A DNA stretch of 64,000 nt from positions 21,432 to 85,431 of the forward strand of contig CALCJF010000038.1 in assembly GCA_937967375.1 (NCBI GenBank), in the 5' to 3' direction. Of the stretch, positions 53,860-63,704 are shown one piece after another. Within the stretch, counting starts at the first letter, position 1, and each line of letters starts with the position of its first letter. The translations under genes were made by a program, and so were the position numbers. Source of the DNA: an uncultured Leucobacter sp. GTDB taxonomy: Bacteria > Actinomycetota > Actinomycetes > Actinomycetales > Microbacteriaceae. The notes under the pieces were generated by a model. That model had not been told where the DNA came from. It searched no databases and saw only the letters and a list, made by a program, of their open reading frames with translations.

Positions 53860-56130
53860 TCATTCGCCCGCGTTGCCGAGCGCGATCAGCTGATCGACCT
53901 GCTCGCGCGTCACCCCCATGCTTGGGAAGCCCGCGAGGCGCCCGATCGGAAACGACATCATGAGTTGCGACACCGCGTCCTCGGTCATTACCGACGCATC
54001 CATAGCATCGTCGGCGAGCTGGCGCATTCCCGCCAACTGAGCCTGCACGATCGGCCCGGCGATCGGATGGGCAAGGATCTCCCCCACTGTCGACTCACGA
54101 CTGAGCGGGGTGTGTACCTCGTCGCCCGACACCTCGACGCTCGCACGGCCTCGCAGGTCACGGCTCGAAGCCCCGACCTCGACGAGGTAACTGCCACCCT
54201 CGACGATCCAGCGGTCGACGCGAATGTCCCAATAGGCGAGATCCTCACGGCGCACGGTGATCTCGACCTCCCGAGAGGCCCCCGCCGCGATCTCGACCGA
54301 CGCGAACGCCTTGAGCTCGCGCGGGGCGCGCTCGACGATCGACCGCTCGGGGGCGGCGTAGACCTGCACGACCTCGCGCCCGTCACGATCCCCCGTGTTC
54401 GTCACCGTCACGCGCACCGCAAGGTCGCCGCCCTCGGCAACCGAGACCATGGGCGCGCCATAAGAGAAGCTCGTGTACGAGAGGCCGTGGCCAAACGGAA
54501 ACGCGACGCTCATTCGACGCTGGTCGTACCAGCGGTACCCGACGAAGATTCCCTCGCCATAACGCACGTGCCCGAGCGATCCGGGGTACGAGCCGAACGC
54601 GGGCGTGTCTTCGATGCGGTGCGGAATCGTCTCGGCAAGTCGAGCCGAAGGGGTGACCGCGCCGGTCAGCACGTCGACCGTGGCAGAGCCACCAGCCTGA
54701 CCGAGCAACCACGCCTCGACGATCGCGGGCACCCGGTCTGCGAACGGCAGCGAGACGACCGAGCCATTCGAGAGCACCACGACCGTGTTCGGGTTTGCCG
54801 CGAGCACCGCATCGAGCAGTTCGAGTTGCACCGGCGGCAGATCGATGTGTTCGCGGTCGAAGCCCTCAGACTCCTCCGCGTCGGTGAGGCCCAAGAACAC
54901 CAGCGCGATGTCGCGAGATGCGGCGAGCGCCACAGCTTCGGCGCGCAGCGCGGCGGCATCCGAAGCATCCGAAGCGTTCGAACCGCCGAAGGCGAATCCT
55001 GCCGCGAACGACACCCGATCCCCCGCGACCTCGCGCAGCGAATCGAGTGCGGTGTCGACGCGCGTCGGGTTGATGTGCGACGAGCCACCGCCCTGAAAGC
55101 GCGGGGTGCGGGCAAACTCGCCGATCAGCGCGATCGACGCACTGTCGGCGAGCGGCAGCAGGCCACCCTCATTCTTGAGCAGCACGATCGAGCGCCCGGC
55201 GGCCTCGCGGGCGAGCGCGTGGTGCGCGTCGACGTCGAGCGGGCCGACCACCGGCGGTCGAGCCTGCGCCTTGCGGACGAGATCGATCATTCGAGCAGCC
55301 GCAGTATCGAGCACAGACGAATCGAGCGAGCCATCGGCAACCGCCGCCACGATCTGCGCGTCTGTGACACCGTCGCCGGCCGGCATCTCAAGATCGAGTC
55401 CCGCGGCGAGCGCCGCCACTCGGTCGTTCACGGCCCCCCAGTCAGAGACGACGATGCCCTTGAAGCCCCAATCGTCGCGCAGCACCCGCGTGAGCAGCCA
55501 GGGGTCTTCTGAGGCATAGACGCTGTTAATGCGGTTGTACGAGCACATCACCGTCCAAGGCTGGGCGTCTTTCACGACGCGTTCGAAGCCTCGCAGGTAC
55601 ATCTCGCGCAGTGGCCGCGGGTCAATATCTGCCGACACGCGCATTCGGTCGTGCTCCTGGTTGTTGGCGGCGAAGTGTTTCAGCGACGCGCCGACCCCCT
55701 GCGACTGAATGCCCCGCACCAGCCCGGCGCCCATGACGCCAGAGAGCAGCGGGTCTTCTGAGAGGTACTCGAAGTTGCGCCCGCACAGCGGCGAGCGCTT
55801 CAGGTTCGCGCCGGGGCCGAGAATGACCGCGACGTCTTCGATCGCCGACTCGACACCGAGCGCGACGCCAATTCGCTCGGCGAGTTCGGGATCAAACGTC
55901 GACCCGAGCGCTGCGGCTGGCGGAAAACAGGTTGCGGGCACACTGTCGTTCAGCCCAAGGTGATCGCTCTCGCCCGACTGCTTACGCAGGCCGTGCGGGC
56001 CGTCGGTGAGCATGATCGACGGAATGCCCGCCCGCTCGATGCCCTTGGTCGTCCAGAAGTCTGCCCCACTGGTGAGCGACGCCTTCTCTTCGATGCTCAG
56101 ATCGGCGAGTTCTGCGGTGTGGTTGGTCAT
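53860..56130 (-). CDS. GH3 family beta-glucosidase
   Basis: A 756-residue glycoside hydrolase family 3 enzyme, without signal peptide, thus cytoplasmic. The N-terminal domain holds LTDGPHGLRKQ, the KHFAANNQE motif (151-159) and the nucleophile Asp230 in VVSDWGAV. The second alpha/beta domain and a fibronectin-III-like C-terminal domain (about 590-690) complete the usual order. It is the last gene of the four-gene operon. It overlaps the PAP2 gene by four bases and is followed by a terminator. It probably hydrolyses a glucoside imported by the operon's MFS transporter; the exact sugar linkage cannot be read. Confidence 0.93.
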   Translation of the reverse strand: MTNHTAELADLSIEEKASLTSGADFWTTKGIERAGIPSIMLTDGPHGLRKQSGESDHLGLNDSVPATCFPPAAALGSTFDPELAERIGVALGVESAIEDVAVILGPGANLKRSPLCGRNFEYLSEDPLLSGVMGAGLVRGIQSQGVGASLKHFAANNQEHDRMRVSADIDPRPLREMYLRGFERVVKDAQPWTVMCSYNRINSVYASEDPWLLTRVLRDDWGFKGIVVSDWGAVNDRVAALAAGLDLEMPAGDGVTDAQIVAAVADGSLDSSVLDTAAARMIDLVRKAQARPPVVGPLDVDAHHALAREAAGRSIVLLKNEGGLLPLADSASIALIGEFARTPRFQGGGSSHINPTRVDTALDSLREVAGDRVSFAAGFAFGGSNASDASDAAALRAEAVALAASRDIALVFLGLTDAEESEGFDREHIDLPPVQLELLDAVLAANPNTVVVLSNGSVVSLPFADRVPAIVEAWLLGQAGGSATVDVLTGAVTPSARLAETIPHRIEDTPAFGSYPGSLGHVRYGEGIFVGYRWYDQRRMSVAFPFGHGLSYTSFSYGAPMVSVAEGGDLAVRVTVTNTGDRDGREVVQVYAAPERSIVERAPRELKAFASVEIAAGASREVEITVRREDLAYWDIRVDRWIVEGGSYLVEVGASSRDLRGRASVEVSGDEVHTPLSRESTVGEILAHPIAGPIVQAQLAGMRQLADDAMDASVMTEDAVSQLMMSFPIGRLAGFPSMGVTREQVDQLIALGNAGE

Positions 56131-56714
56131 ACTTGCTCCTTCGATACCTTCGTTGGTTCAGTTCGTGTCTTCAGAAACCTCGGCCTGCGCCCGCGGTCGC
56201 GCCGCAGCCACGGCTCGAATGCCCACCAGAGCAACATGGCCACGCCCACGCCGGCAAACACTCCGGCGATCGTGTCCGACAGCCAGTGAGCGTTGATGAG
56301 GGTGCGCTGCCAGATCATGCCAAGGATGAGCAGCGCGCCGATCACGAGCACCGAAATTCTCGCGGCCTTCGTTGCCGCCGGTATGAGGGCGACGAGGATC
56401 ACGGCCAGCGCGCCGGCACTCACCGCGTGGCCCGACGGAAACGAGCCGTGATCGACGGTGAAGAGCTGGCCGAGCTGCTGAAAGAACATGGGCACCGCCC
56501 AGGTGTACGCGCCTGATGAGGGCCCGACGCCCACTGCGCTACGCCAGGCGTCATCGACACTCTGAGTCCACGGCGAGTTTGGTGCCAAGGCGACCGAGAT
56601 CGCCTGCTCGCCCACGACAGCCAGCAGCACGAGGCTCGTAATGAGCAACCCGCGCGTGCGTGGCTGTCGCGTCGCCGACACGGCCGGCGCAAAGGTCGCT
56701 TTCGTCGCGTTCAT
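56127..56714 (-). CDS. PAP2 family membrane phosphatase
   Basis: A 195-residue protein with about five membrane helices. The second PAP2 motif SFPSGHA (91-97) and the third, RTLINAHWLSD (Arg, His and Asp), are present; the first motif KxxxxxxRP is not visible, as in many short bacterial members. The active face should point outward. It overlaps the genes on both sides by four bases. Why a phosphatase is in a glycoside operon is not clear: it could act on an isoprenyl or sugar phosphate, but the substrate is unknown. Confidence 0.82.
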   Translation of the reverse strand: MNATKATFAPAVSATRQPRTRGLLITSLVLLAVVGEQAISVALAPNSPWTQSVDDAWRSAVGVGPSSGAYTWAVPMFFQQLGQLFTVDHGSFPSGHAVSAGALAVILVALIPAATKAARISVLVIGALLILGMIWQRTLINAHWLSDTIAGVFAGVGVAMLLWWAFEPWLRRDRGRRPRFLKTRTEPTKVSKEQV

Positions 56715-58234
56715 AGCAAGGCTCCCACCGAATCATACGCGCCCGCGATGTCGCGAGTGGGCACGTCGAAGACGCGGGCAATCGCATTCGCGTCGTGCGC
56801 CGGCCAGCCAGGATCACCGGTCTTGATGAACGCCACGGCTGCGGCGTGCACCTCCTCGGCCAGCTGCTGGGGCGGGTTCGGGCCCGCGAGGGGCCTCATC
56901 GCCGGCCCGTCGAGGCAGTCGAAGAAGAACGGCACGTCGAGGCAGTGCTCGGCGAAGCCGAAGTGGCCCGAGGGCCAGGCGAAGCGATACAGCCAGGTGG
57001 GCGCACCCTCGCGGTCACCCGCAACGCGCACGACTGCGGTGCGAAACATGCGGTCGGTGAGCACGCGACCGGCCAGGCGCGCCTTGCCGAGCGCGACCAC
57101 ATCGGCATTCGCGGCGAGATATGCCGTGCGGCGATCCTTTGCCACCCCGAGCTTTCCGAGCAGCAGCCCGCGCGGCACCCAGCGCAGCATCCTTGCCGCG
57201 TCGCTCATCGCCATCGAAAACTCGTCGTCGGTGGCCCCCATCACGAGCGGCTTCTCGGCTCCCACACCGGCGCGCAACGACTCCCGAGTCGGTCGCGGAA
57301 TCAGCTCGCCGTCGACCGCAGGGCCGAGCGGAAGCCCCTCTTCGATGATGGTGCTCATCGAAGAGGGGCTGAGCGCGGTTGCCTTCTTCTGCAGTTCGAG
57401 CAGGCGATCCTCTTCGATGCTTGCGAAGCCATCGCGCGTCGCTTCGACACCCGCGACCGCAGCCATCTCGCGCGCGAAACCCTTCGCGCGCTGCTCGCTG
57501 ACGTCGGCGAGCGCGCCCGAGATCGCGTACACACCGTGAAACAGGTGCTGCGCCCTCGGCATGCCGAGCAGGGTGAGCACCGCGCCGCCGCCGGCCGACT
57601 GACCGGCGATCGTGACGCGACCCGGATCGCCACCGAACGCGGCGATGTTCTGCTGCACCCACTCGAGAGCGAGCAGCCAGTCGCGCACGCCACGGTTCGT
57701 CGGGGCGCCTTCGATCCAGCCGAAGCCGTCGAAGCCGAGTCGGTACGAGATCGTTACGGTCACTACGCCGTCGCGGTTGAAGCCCCGGCCGTCGTACCAC
57801 TCGCTCGCAGGTGATCCAGCGAAATAGCCGCCACCGTGAATCCAGACGAGCACCGGCAGGCCCGAGCCGGGCTCAGCCGCCGCGGGTGAGGGTGTGAAGA
57901 CGTTCACGTTGAGGGTGCTCTCGCCCGCGATGCTCGGTTCGGGAATCAGTGTGACACCGGGGTCGCCGCGCTGCGCCGTCGCCCCGAACTCGAGCGCGTC
58001 GCGCACCCCCTGCCATGGCGCCTTCGGCACAGGGGCCGCGAAACGTAGCTCACCGACCGGAGCCTCAGCGAACGGAATACCGAGAAACGCGGCCGATCTG
58101 GCATTCTCGCCCGACCCCGTGGTCTCGCGCCAGCGCCCTCGCACGCGCCCAGATTGTGTCTCGACTTCAACGTATTCGGTGTTCATCGGTAGCGATCCCT
58201 CGTTCTGATCGGTGTGGTTGTCTGCGCCGCTCAT
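56711..58234 (-). CDS. Type B carboxylesterase
   Basis: A 507-residue alpha/beta-hydrolase. The oxyanion stretch HGGG is at 133-136, the nucleophile Ser213 in GQSAGGG, and a later acid and His (GFAEHCLDVPFFF) fit the carboxylesterase/lipase type B triad. There is no signal peptide. It overlaps the MFS and PAP2 genes by four bases each. An in-frame ATG 16 codons later has a better GAGGGA site, so two starts are possible. In this operon it may remove acyl groups from an imported glycoside before GH3 cleaves the sugar; that order of steps is inference. Confidence 0.88.
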   Translation of the reverse strand: MSGADNHTDQNEGSLPMNTEYVEVETQSGRVRGRWRETTGSGENARSAAFLGIPFAEAPVGELRFAAPVPKAPWQGVRDALEFGATAQRGDPGVTLIPEPSIAGESTLNVNVFTPSPAAAEPGSGLPVLVWIHGGGYFAGSPASEWYDGRGFNRDGVVTVTISYRLGFDGFGWIEGAPTNRGVRDWLLALEWVQQNIAAFGGDPGRVTIAGQSAGGGAVLTLLGMPRAQHLFHGVYAISGALADVSEQRAKGFAREMAAVAGVEATRDGFASIEEDRLLELQKKATALSPSSMSTIIEEGLPLGPAVDGELIPRPTRESLRAGVGAEKPLVMGATDDEFSMAMSDAARMLRWVPRGLLLGKLGVAKDRRTAYLAANADVVALGKARLAGRVLTDRMFRTAVVRVAGDREGAPTWLYRFAWPSGHFGFAEHCLDVPFFFDCLDGPAMRPLAGPNPPQQLAEEVHAAAVAFIKTGDPGWPAHDANAIARVFDVPTRDIAGAYDSVGALL

Positions 58235-59538
58235 TTGACCCCGCGAATGGGGGCGGTCGCGATTGCAGCGAGAATGACGAAGACGATACCGAACACGAAG
58301 AGCATCGGGTAGCCTCCGAGCGACGTAATGATGAATGCCGCGATTGCCGGGCTCATGGCCTGCGGAATGTTCGTGGCGACGTTCAGAATGCCGAGATCTT
58401 TACCCGCCGCGGTGCCCTCGCTCGGCAGTACCTCGGTCATCAGCGCGGCATCGACCGACATGTAGAAGCCGAAACCGACACCGTTGATGATGCTCATCAG
58501 AATCATGCCCGTCATGTTGGGCATGACGAGCGGCATGATGAGGCCGAGCACCATGATGACCGACGCGACGTAGATGAATACCTTGCGGCGGCCGACTTTG
58601 TCGCTCCACCAGCCAGACAATACGATGGCGATCATTGTCGGCACGAGCGACACGAGCGTCAGGGTCACTACTGCGCCCTGCGCCTCTTCGAGCGTCATTT
58701 TGATGTAGTCGGTCAGCAGGTACAGCTGGTACGTTGCGACGACGAAGTATCCGAGGATCAGCAGAAAGCGCGCGAAGAACGCCCAGGCGAAATCTGGATG
58801 CTTGCGCGGATTCACCCAGAAGCCCTTGAAGAATGCGCCCCAGTTGAACGGGTCAACCGCGGCGTTCTTCGACGACCAGTCCTTGTTGAAGATCACGAAG
58901 AGCAGGGTCACTACGAGCACTGCAATGCCGAACGTCGCATAGCCGATGCCGACCTGGTTGCCGAGTGCCGCCGCGACCATCACGCCGATGGTCATGCCGA
59001 GCTGCATGCCGAGCCCCATCATGGCGCTCGCGCGCCCTCGCTTGGAGCGCGGAAAACGATCGGCGGTGATAGTGGTGAGAGGCGCCTGCAAGAAATTCAG
59101 CGCGACCTGAATGATCACCCAGAACACGGTGATCCAAAGAATGTCTTTCAGCGAGCCCATGCCGAGCAAGAAGATCGCTCCGACGAGCGCACCGAGTACC
59201 ATCCAGGGCGCCCGGCGCCCGAACTTTGAACGCGTGCGATCGCTCACAGCGCCCGCGATCGGTTGCGCGAACAGCGTGAAGATGAACGAGACCGTGGTGA
59301 CGATCGCCAGGTTTGCCACCTTATTCGTTTCATCGAGCAGGGCTACTTGCGTAGGAAGCAGAATTGCGATGAGGCCACCGTAGGTGCCGTACAACACGAG
59401 CGAGTTGATCAACAGGCCGGGCAGCAGCGCTTTGCCTGCTGGCGGGCTTGCCGCAGGCTCGCCCTCGATTGGTGGAGTGGAAGAGATCAGTCCAGTTGGG
59501 GCATCTGGCAGGCCCGGGTCTGGAAGAGATGTGGTCAT
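58231..59538 (-). CDS. MFS transporter, sugar/glycoside type
   Basis: A 435-residue carrier with 12 membrane helices after a polar N-terminus of 38 residues. The loop IAGAVSDRTRSKFGRRAPWM between helices 2 and 3 and SGWWSDKVGRRKVF in the second half are the two copies of the MFS signature, close to glycoside-pentoside-hexuronide carriers. It is the first gene of the operon and lies under a palindromic operator (59576..59598) facing a TetR gene. It would supply the substrate for the downstream esterase and glucosidase. The substrate is not known. Confidence 0.87.
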   Translation of the reverse strand: MTTSLPDPGLPDAPTGLISSTPPIEGEPAASPPAGKALLPGLLINSLVLYGTYGGLIAILLPTQVALLDETNKVANLAIVTTVSFIFTLFAQPIAGAVSDRTRSKFGRRAPWMVLGALVGAIFLLGMGSLKDILWITVFWVIIQVALNFLQAPLTTITADRFPRSKRGRASAMMGLGMQLGMTIGVMVAAALGNQVGIGYATFGIAVLVVTLLFVIFNKDWSSKNAAVDPFNWGAFFKGFWVNPRKHPDFAWAFFARFLLILGYFVVATYQLYLLTDYIKMTLEEAQGAVVTLTLVSLVPTMIAIVLSGWWSDKVGRRKVFIYVASVIMVLGLIMPLVMPNMTGMILMSIINGVGFGFYMSVDAALMTEVLPSEGTAAGKDLGILNVATNIPQAMSPAIAAFIITSLGGYPMLFVFGIVFVILAAIATAPIRGVK

Positions 59539-59575
59539 GTCGGCTCCTCGTTGAGCTTCATCACGGACAGCAATA

Positions 59576-59598
59576 AATACCGAACATCATTCGGTATT
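59576..59598. promoter_or_regulatory. TetR-type operator between MFS operon and tetR gene
   Basis: AATACCGAA and TTCGGTATT form a perfect 9-bp inverted repeat with a 5-base centre, 38 bases upstream of the MFS start. A weaker copy with TTCGGTTTT at 59652..59660 lies close to the tetR start, which suggests that the repressor also controls itself. Confidence 0.72.
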
Positions 59599-59684
59599 GC
59601 TACACATCGTGGCACAGCAGACTCCGTCAATCAAGCAGATTCCAACCATTGTTCGGTTTTTGATTCTGCCGGTACGCTAGAGAA

Positions 59685-60254
59685 ATGGCACGGCCAGGCG
59701 CATACTCGAAGGGCATCGCGAAACGCGAGGAGATACTCGAAGCAGCGCTTCGGGTCGTGGCTGCACACGGCTATGGCAAGGCCTCGGTCCGCGAAATCGC
59801 CGAGGCTTCGGGCCTCAGCCCTGCCGGGCTGCTCCACTACTTCGGCTCGAAAGAAGAACTCTTCGTGGCGATTCTCGAGGCCCGCGACCAGCGCGACACC
59901 GAGAACATTGCTGGTCAAGACTTCATCGAGAGCTTTCTCGAAGTGCTGCGACGCAACGCGGCGACACCAGGCCTCGTCAATCTCTATGCTCGGCTGTCGG
60001 CCGACGCCGGCGATCCAGAGCACCCGGCAAACGCGTTTTTCCGCACGCGCACGAGGCAGTTGCATGATGTTGCTGAGACCTCAATCGTTGCGTCACAGCA
60101 GGCGGGCGAGATTCGCTCAGACCTCGACCCCGCGTGGATCATGCGCGCCGCGCACGCGCTCGCAGACGGGCTACAGACCGCCTGGCTGCTCGACCCGACG
60201 ATAGACATGGCCGCCGACGTCGAGCAGTTCGTTCGGCTATTGCGGCCGGGCTAG
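59685..60254 (+). CDS. TetR/AcrR family repressor
   Basis: A 189-residue regulator. Residues 10-60 are the TetR DNA-binding domain (KREEILEAALRVVAAHGYGKASVREIAEASGLSPAGLLHYFG, given here as its two helices A-LRVV and S-GLLHYF). The rest is the helical ligand-binding domain. It is divergent from the MFS operon and is flanked by two related operator sequences, so it most probably represses that operon and itself until a substrate-derived ligand binds. ATG 59685 follows GAGAA at close range. Confidence 0.88.
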   Translation: MARPGAYSKGIAKREEILEAALRVVAAHGYGKASVREIAEASGLSPAGLLHYFGSKEELFVAILEARDQRDTENIAGQDFIESFLEVLRRNAATPGLVNLYARLSADAGDPEHPANAFFRTRTRQLHDVAETSIVASQQAGEIRSDLDPAWIMRAAHALADGLQTAWLLDPTIDMAADVEQFVRLLRPG

Positions 60255-60459
60255 GGCGATCCGCCCGTCATCGTCGGGGTGGGCAAAGCCACCCTAAGCG
60301 TCTTTCTGGCGGCGAGCGCACCGACGAACAAACTGACATTGCGCAGCTTGATGTGGAGGTACCCGCCTACGGCACGAGGCCATGAGGCCGACTCGAGACA
60401 GAGATGCTCGATGGCTCAGACTGCTCTGGGGCTTGATGCGAGCCTAGAGCCCCGCTCCC

Positions 60460-62574
60460 CTAGTTCGTGAGCGCCTCGCGCGCAGCGACCTCCGGCCGCA
60501 GGTCGAGGCGCCGCAAGAGCTGCGCATTGAGCGCCACCACGATGGTCGAGAGCGACATGAGAATCGCTCCGACCGACATCGGCAGCACGAAGCCGACTGG
60601 CGCAAGCATGCCAGCGGCAAGCGGCACCGAGATCAGGTTGTAGCCTGCTGCCCACCACAGGTTCTGGCGCATCTTGCGGTAGGCGGCCCGCGAGAGTTCG
60701 ATGACCGAGAGCACGGAGCGAGGATCATCGCTCGCGAGGATCACACCGGCAGACGCAATGGCGACGTCCGTGCCTGCGCCGATCGCGAGGCCGACGTCTG
60801 CCTGCGCGAGTGCCGGCGCGTCGTTCACGCCATCGCCCACCATTGCGACCTTTCGACCTTCGCGCTGCAGCTCCTGCACCTTCGCCGCCTTGTCCTCTGG
60901 CCGCACTTCCGCGAAGACCCGCTCAATGCGCAGTTCCTCAGCGACCGACCGCGCGACCGCCTCGGCGTCTCCGGTGATCATCACCACCTCGACTCCCAAA
61001 CGCCGCAGCGCCTCGACAGCCTCGCGCGATTCTGAACGTATCTCGTCGGCAAGCTTCAGCGCACCGATGACCGCACCGTCACGCAGCACGTGCAGAATGA
61101 TCGCACCCTCGCTGCGCCACCGCTCCGCCACCGGCAGCTCACTCGCACGCTCTTCGTCGAGCAAGTGGGGACCGCCGACCCGAATGCTCGCACCGTCGAT
61201 AGTCGCGGTGACACCCACTGCTGGCGACGAGATGAAATCGCTACTCTCTCGCACCTCAAGATTCTGTTCCGAGGCAGCGCGTACGATGGCCTTCGCGAGC
61301 GGGTGCTCGCTTCCTGCCTCGGCCGCGGCGGCAAGCGCAAGCACGAGATCGTCATCGGCGTCCTTGACCGCGAACACCTCGGTGACGCTCGGTTCCCCCT
61401 TGGTCAGGGTGCCTGTCTTGTCGAAGAGCACCGCGTCGATGGTTCGCATGCTTTCGAGTGCGAGCCGATCCTTGACCAGCACTCCACCGCGCGCCGCGCG
61501 CTCGGTAGCAATCGACACTACGAGCGGAATCGCGAGGCCCAGCGCATGCGGGCAGGCGATCACGAGCACCGTGATCGTACGTATCACCGCGTCGTCGGGC
61601 AGACCGACCGCCGCCCACACAAGCGCGGTGACCGCTGCTGCGGCGAGCGCGAACCAGAACAGCCACCCCGCTGCGGTATCAGCGAGCCGCTGAGCGCGCG
61701 AAGACGAGTTCTGCGCGTCGGCGACGAGCCGCCGAATGCCGGCAAGTGCGGTGTCGTCGCCGGTTGCCGTCACTTCGATGCGGAGGCCCGAGTCGGTTGC
61801 GACCGTTCCGGCCGTCACCTGATCGCCGACGGCGCGCGAGACGGTGCGCGACTCGCCCGTGACCATCGACTCGTCCATTGCAGCTCGACCGTCGACGATG
61901 CGCCCGTCTGCGGGCACGCTGCCTCCGGGACGCACGATCGCTAGGTCACCGACGCGAAGCTCTGCGGGCGCGACGGTCACGATCTCGCCTCCCTCAACCC
62001 GCTCCGCCTCATCGGGCAGCAGCGCGGCCAGCGAATCGAGCGCCGAGGTGGTTTGAGCGAGCGAGCGCATCTCGACCCAGTGCCCCAGCAGCATGATGAC
62101 GATGAGTAGCGCGAGCTCCCACCAGAAATCAAGCTGGTGATGCAGCAGCCCGAGGCTCGCACCCCACGAGGCGAGAAACGCGACCGTGATGGCGAGACCG
62201 ATGAGCAGCATCATGCCTGGTTTCCGAGATCGAATCTCGCTCGCCGCGCCGACGAGAAAGGGCTTGCCGCCACAGAGGTACATCACGGTTCCGAGCACGG
62301 GCGACGCCCAGGCAAGACCGGGGATGCTCGGGAGTTCGTAGCCAAGAATCATCGCGAACATGTTCGAAAGCAGCACGGTCGGTACGGCGAGGGCCAGCAT
62401 GATACAAAAGAGGCGCCTGAACTGGCCGACGTGATTCCCGTGGCCCTCATGGCCACCATGGTTCTGGTGGCCGCTGTGCTCCGGATGGCTCTCGTCTCCG
62501 TGACCGGCATGATCGACATGGTCGCCGTGACCTAGGTGACCGCCGTGCTCGTGGTGATCGTGTTGCTCGTTCAT
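60460..62574 (-). CDS. copB: CopB-type copper P1B ATPase with CPH motif
   Basis: A 704-residue copper exporter. The first 50 residues are a His-rich metal-binding tail (HDHHEHGGHLGHGDH) in place of an HMA domain, as in CopB. The core shows TGES (239-242), the membrane motif CPH (341-343, ACPHALGLAIP), the phosphorylation site D385 in DKTGTLTKG, and [12 protein letters not shown] types usually move Cu(I) or Cu(II) outward. ATG 62574 was chosen because GGGAAG lies upstream and the His tail begins at once. It has a CsoR-like operator 50 bases upstream (62624..62640), so it is expected to be copper-induced. It differs from the CPD-type island ATPase. Confidence 0.92.
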   Translation of the reverse strand: MNEQHDHHEHGGHLGHGDHVDHAGHGDESHPEHSGHQNHGGHEGHGNHVGQFRRLFCIMLALAVPTVLLSNMFAMILGYELPSIPGLAWASPVLGTVMYLCGGKPFLVGAASEIRSRKPGMMLLIGLAITVAFLASWGASLGLLHHQLDFWWELALLIVIMLLGHWVEMRSLAQTTSALDSLAALLPDEAERVEGGEIVTVAPAELRVGDLAIVRPGGSVPADGRIVDGRAAMDESMVTGESRTVSRAVGDQVTAGTVATDSGLRIEVTATGDDTALAGIRRLVADAQNSSSRAQRLADTAAGWLFWFALAAAAVTALVWAAVGLPDDAVIRTITVLVIACPHALGLAIPLVVSIATERAARGGVLVKDRLALESMRTIDAVLFDKTGTLTKGEPSVTEVFAVKDADDDLVLALAAAAEAGSEHPLAKAIVRAASEQNLEVRESSDFISSPAVGVTATIDGASIRVGGPHLLDEERASELPVAERWRSEGAIILHVLRDGAVIGALKLADEIRSESREAVEALRRLGVEVVMITGDAEAVARSVAEELRIERVFAEVRPEDKAAKVQELQREGRKVAMVGDGVNDAPALAQADVGLAIGAGTDVAIASAGVILASDDPRSVLSVIELSRAAYRKMRQNLWWAAGYNLISVPLAAGMLAPVGFVLPMSVGAILMSLSTIVVALNAQLLRRLDLRPEVAAREALTN

Positions 62575-62623
62575 CGTCGCTTCCCTCACAAAACTTTGCG
62601 TTCGGTATGCCCCTTCCAACCAT

Positions 62624-62640
62624 ATACCCCCTAGGGGTAT
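62624..62640. promoter_or_regulatory. CsoR-like operator before copB
   Basis: ATACCCCCTAGGGGTAT is a near-perfect 17-base palindrome of the type bound by copper-sensing CsoR repressors, between the copB start and the next gene. It matches the island site at 15399..15415 in 15 of 17 bases. Confidence 0.75.
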
Positions 62641-62705
62641 TCCGAAACCGTGCTACCTACGAAACATTCCTGGCACGCACAGCCACCGAACCTAGAATCA
62701 CCCTC

Positions 62706-63704
62706 ATGACGCAATCACCGCAGTACGTGATCGTAGATCCGAACGCACCCCACCCTCCCGCAGGCGAGCTGCCACCGACGGTGACACCCAACTCCGCGTT
62801 CGTGCGCGCGCTCGACAAGGCACTGGCAGTGCAGCGCCCGGTCGTACTGGCGCACATTCGCAGTCTGCGTCTGAGGCACCCCGAGGCAACTCCAGCGCAG
62901 CTCGTACGCATTCTTGAGCGGCGCTACCTTCTCGCCGTCACCGGTGGCGGCGCAGCGGTGGGCGCCGCCGCAGTCATCCCAGCTGTCAGCACCCCGGTGG
63001 CGCTCGCGCTCTCGGGCGTCGAAACCGTCGGCTTTCTCGAAACCACGGCGCTCTTCGCGCAGTCTGTCGCCGAGGTGCACGGCATCCACGTTGAGAACCC
63101 AGATCGGGCAAGACTGCTCGTGATGACCCTCATGCTCGGGCAAGAGGGTGCCCAGTTGCTCGGGCAGTTCGCTCAGCAGGCCACCGGTAACGGCCCAGCA
63201 CGTTCGGCATTCTGGGGTGAGATCATCACGAAGACACTCCCGCGTAACGCCGTCGGCCCAGTGCTCGACAGACTTCAGGCTGTCTTTCTACGCCACTTCG
63301 GCGCGGCCGGTGGCGCCTCATTGCTGGGCAAGGCGATGCCGTTCGGCATCGGCGCCGCGATCGGCGGCACAGGCAATCACCTGCTTGGTCGCCGGGTGGT
63401 CGCGTCGTCGCGGCGCGCATTTGGTATCGCCCCGATGACGTTCACCGCCGATTTGGCTCCAAAAGAGGGTGCGAAAAGGATCGAGCACCGTGTGCTCGGC
63501 GGAGTGCGCACTGCCGGCGCAACCGTCGGCGCCGGGGTTGGCGCCGTCGCTCGCGGGGCCAAACGCGCGGTCACCAGCAAGCGAAGAAAGGGTCAGGCCG
63601 CGATCGAGGCCCTGCCGCCCGAGACCTGGGCGAATTCTGCCACCGCAACCGGGCCCGTGGCCTCAGGGTTCACTCCGACTCCCCAAACTCACGACGCTTC
63701 CTGA
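62706..63704 (+). CDS. EcsC-like/unknown membrane-associated protein
   Basis: A 332-residue protein. Residues about 75-105 hold Gly/Ala-rich hydrophobic segments (GGGAAVGAAAVIPAVSTPVALAL), followed by a helical region (LVMTLMLGQEGAQLLGQFAQ) and a Gly-rich part (GGASLLGKAMPFGIGAAIGG) like EcsC-type proteins. The tail is basic and disordered. I am not certain of the family. ATG 62706 was preferred to an upstream frame that runs through the copB operator. Its 3' end overlaps the convergent gene at 63670 by 35 bases. Confidence 0.6.
   Translation: MTQSPQYVIVDPNAPHPPAGELPPTVTPNSAFVRALDKALAVQRPVVLAHIRSLRLRHPEATPAQLVRILERRYLLAVTGGGAAVGAAAVIPAVSTPVALALSGVETVGFLETTALFAQSVAEVHGIHVENPDRARLLVMTLMLGQEGAQLLGQFAQQATGNGPARSAFWGEIITKTLPRNAVGPVLDRLQAVFLRHFGAAGGASLLGKAMPFGIGAAIGGTGNHLLGRRVVASSRRAFGIAPMTFTADLAPKEGAKRIEHRVLGGVRTAGATVGAGVGAVARGAKRAVTSKRRKGQAAIEALPPETWANSATATGPVASGFTPTPQTHDAS

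Noticed and set aside
53965..55512. Plus-strand frame of 515 codons
   Set aside because: Antisense to GH3 glucosidase, Arg/His/Asp-rich, no motifs.
60255..60459. Plus-strand frames between the tetR and copB genes
   Set aside because: Short, without start signals; only a weak hairpin (GGGGCT with AGCCCC) is present, which may end both convergent genes.
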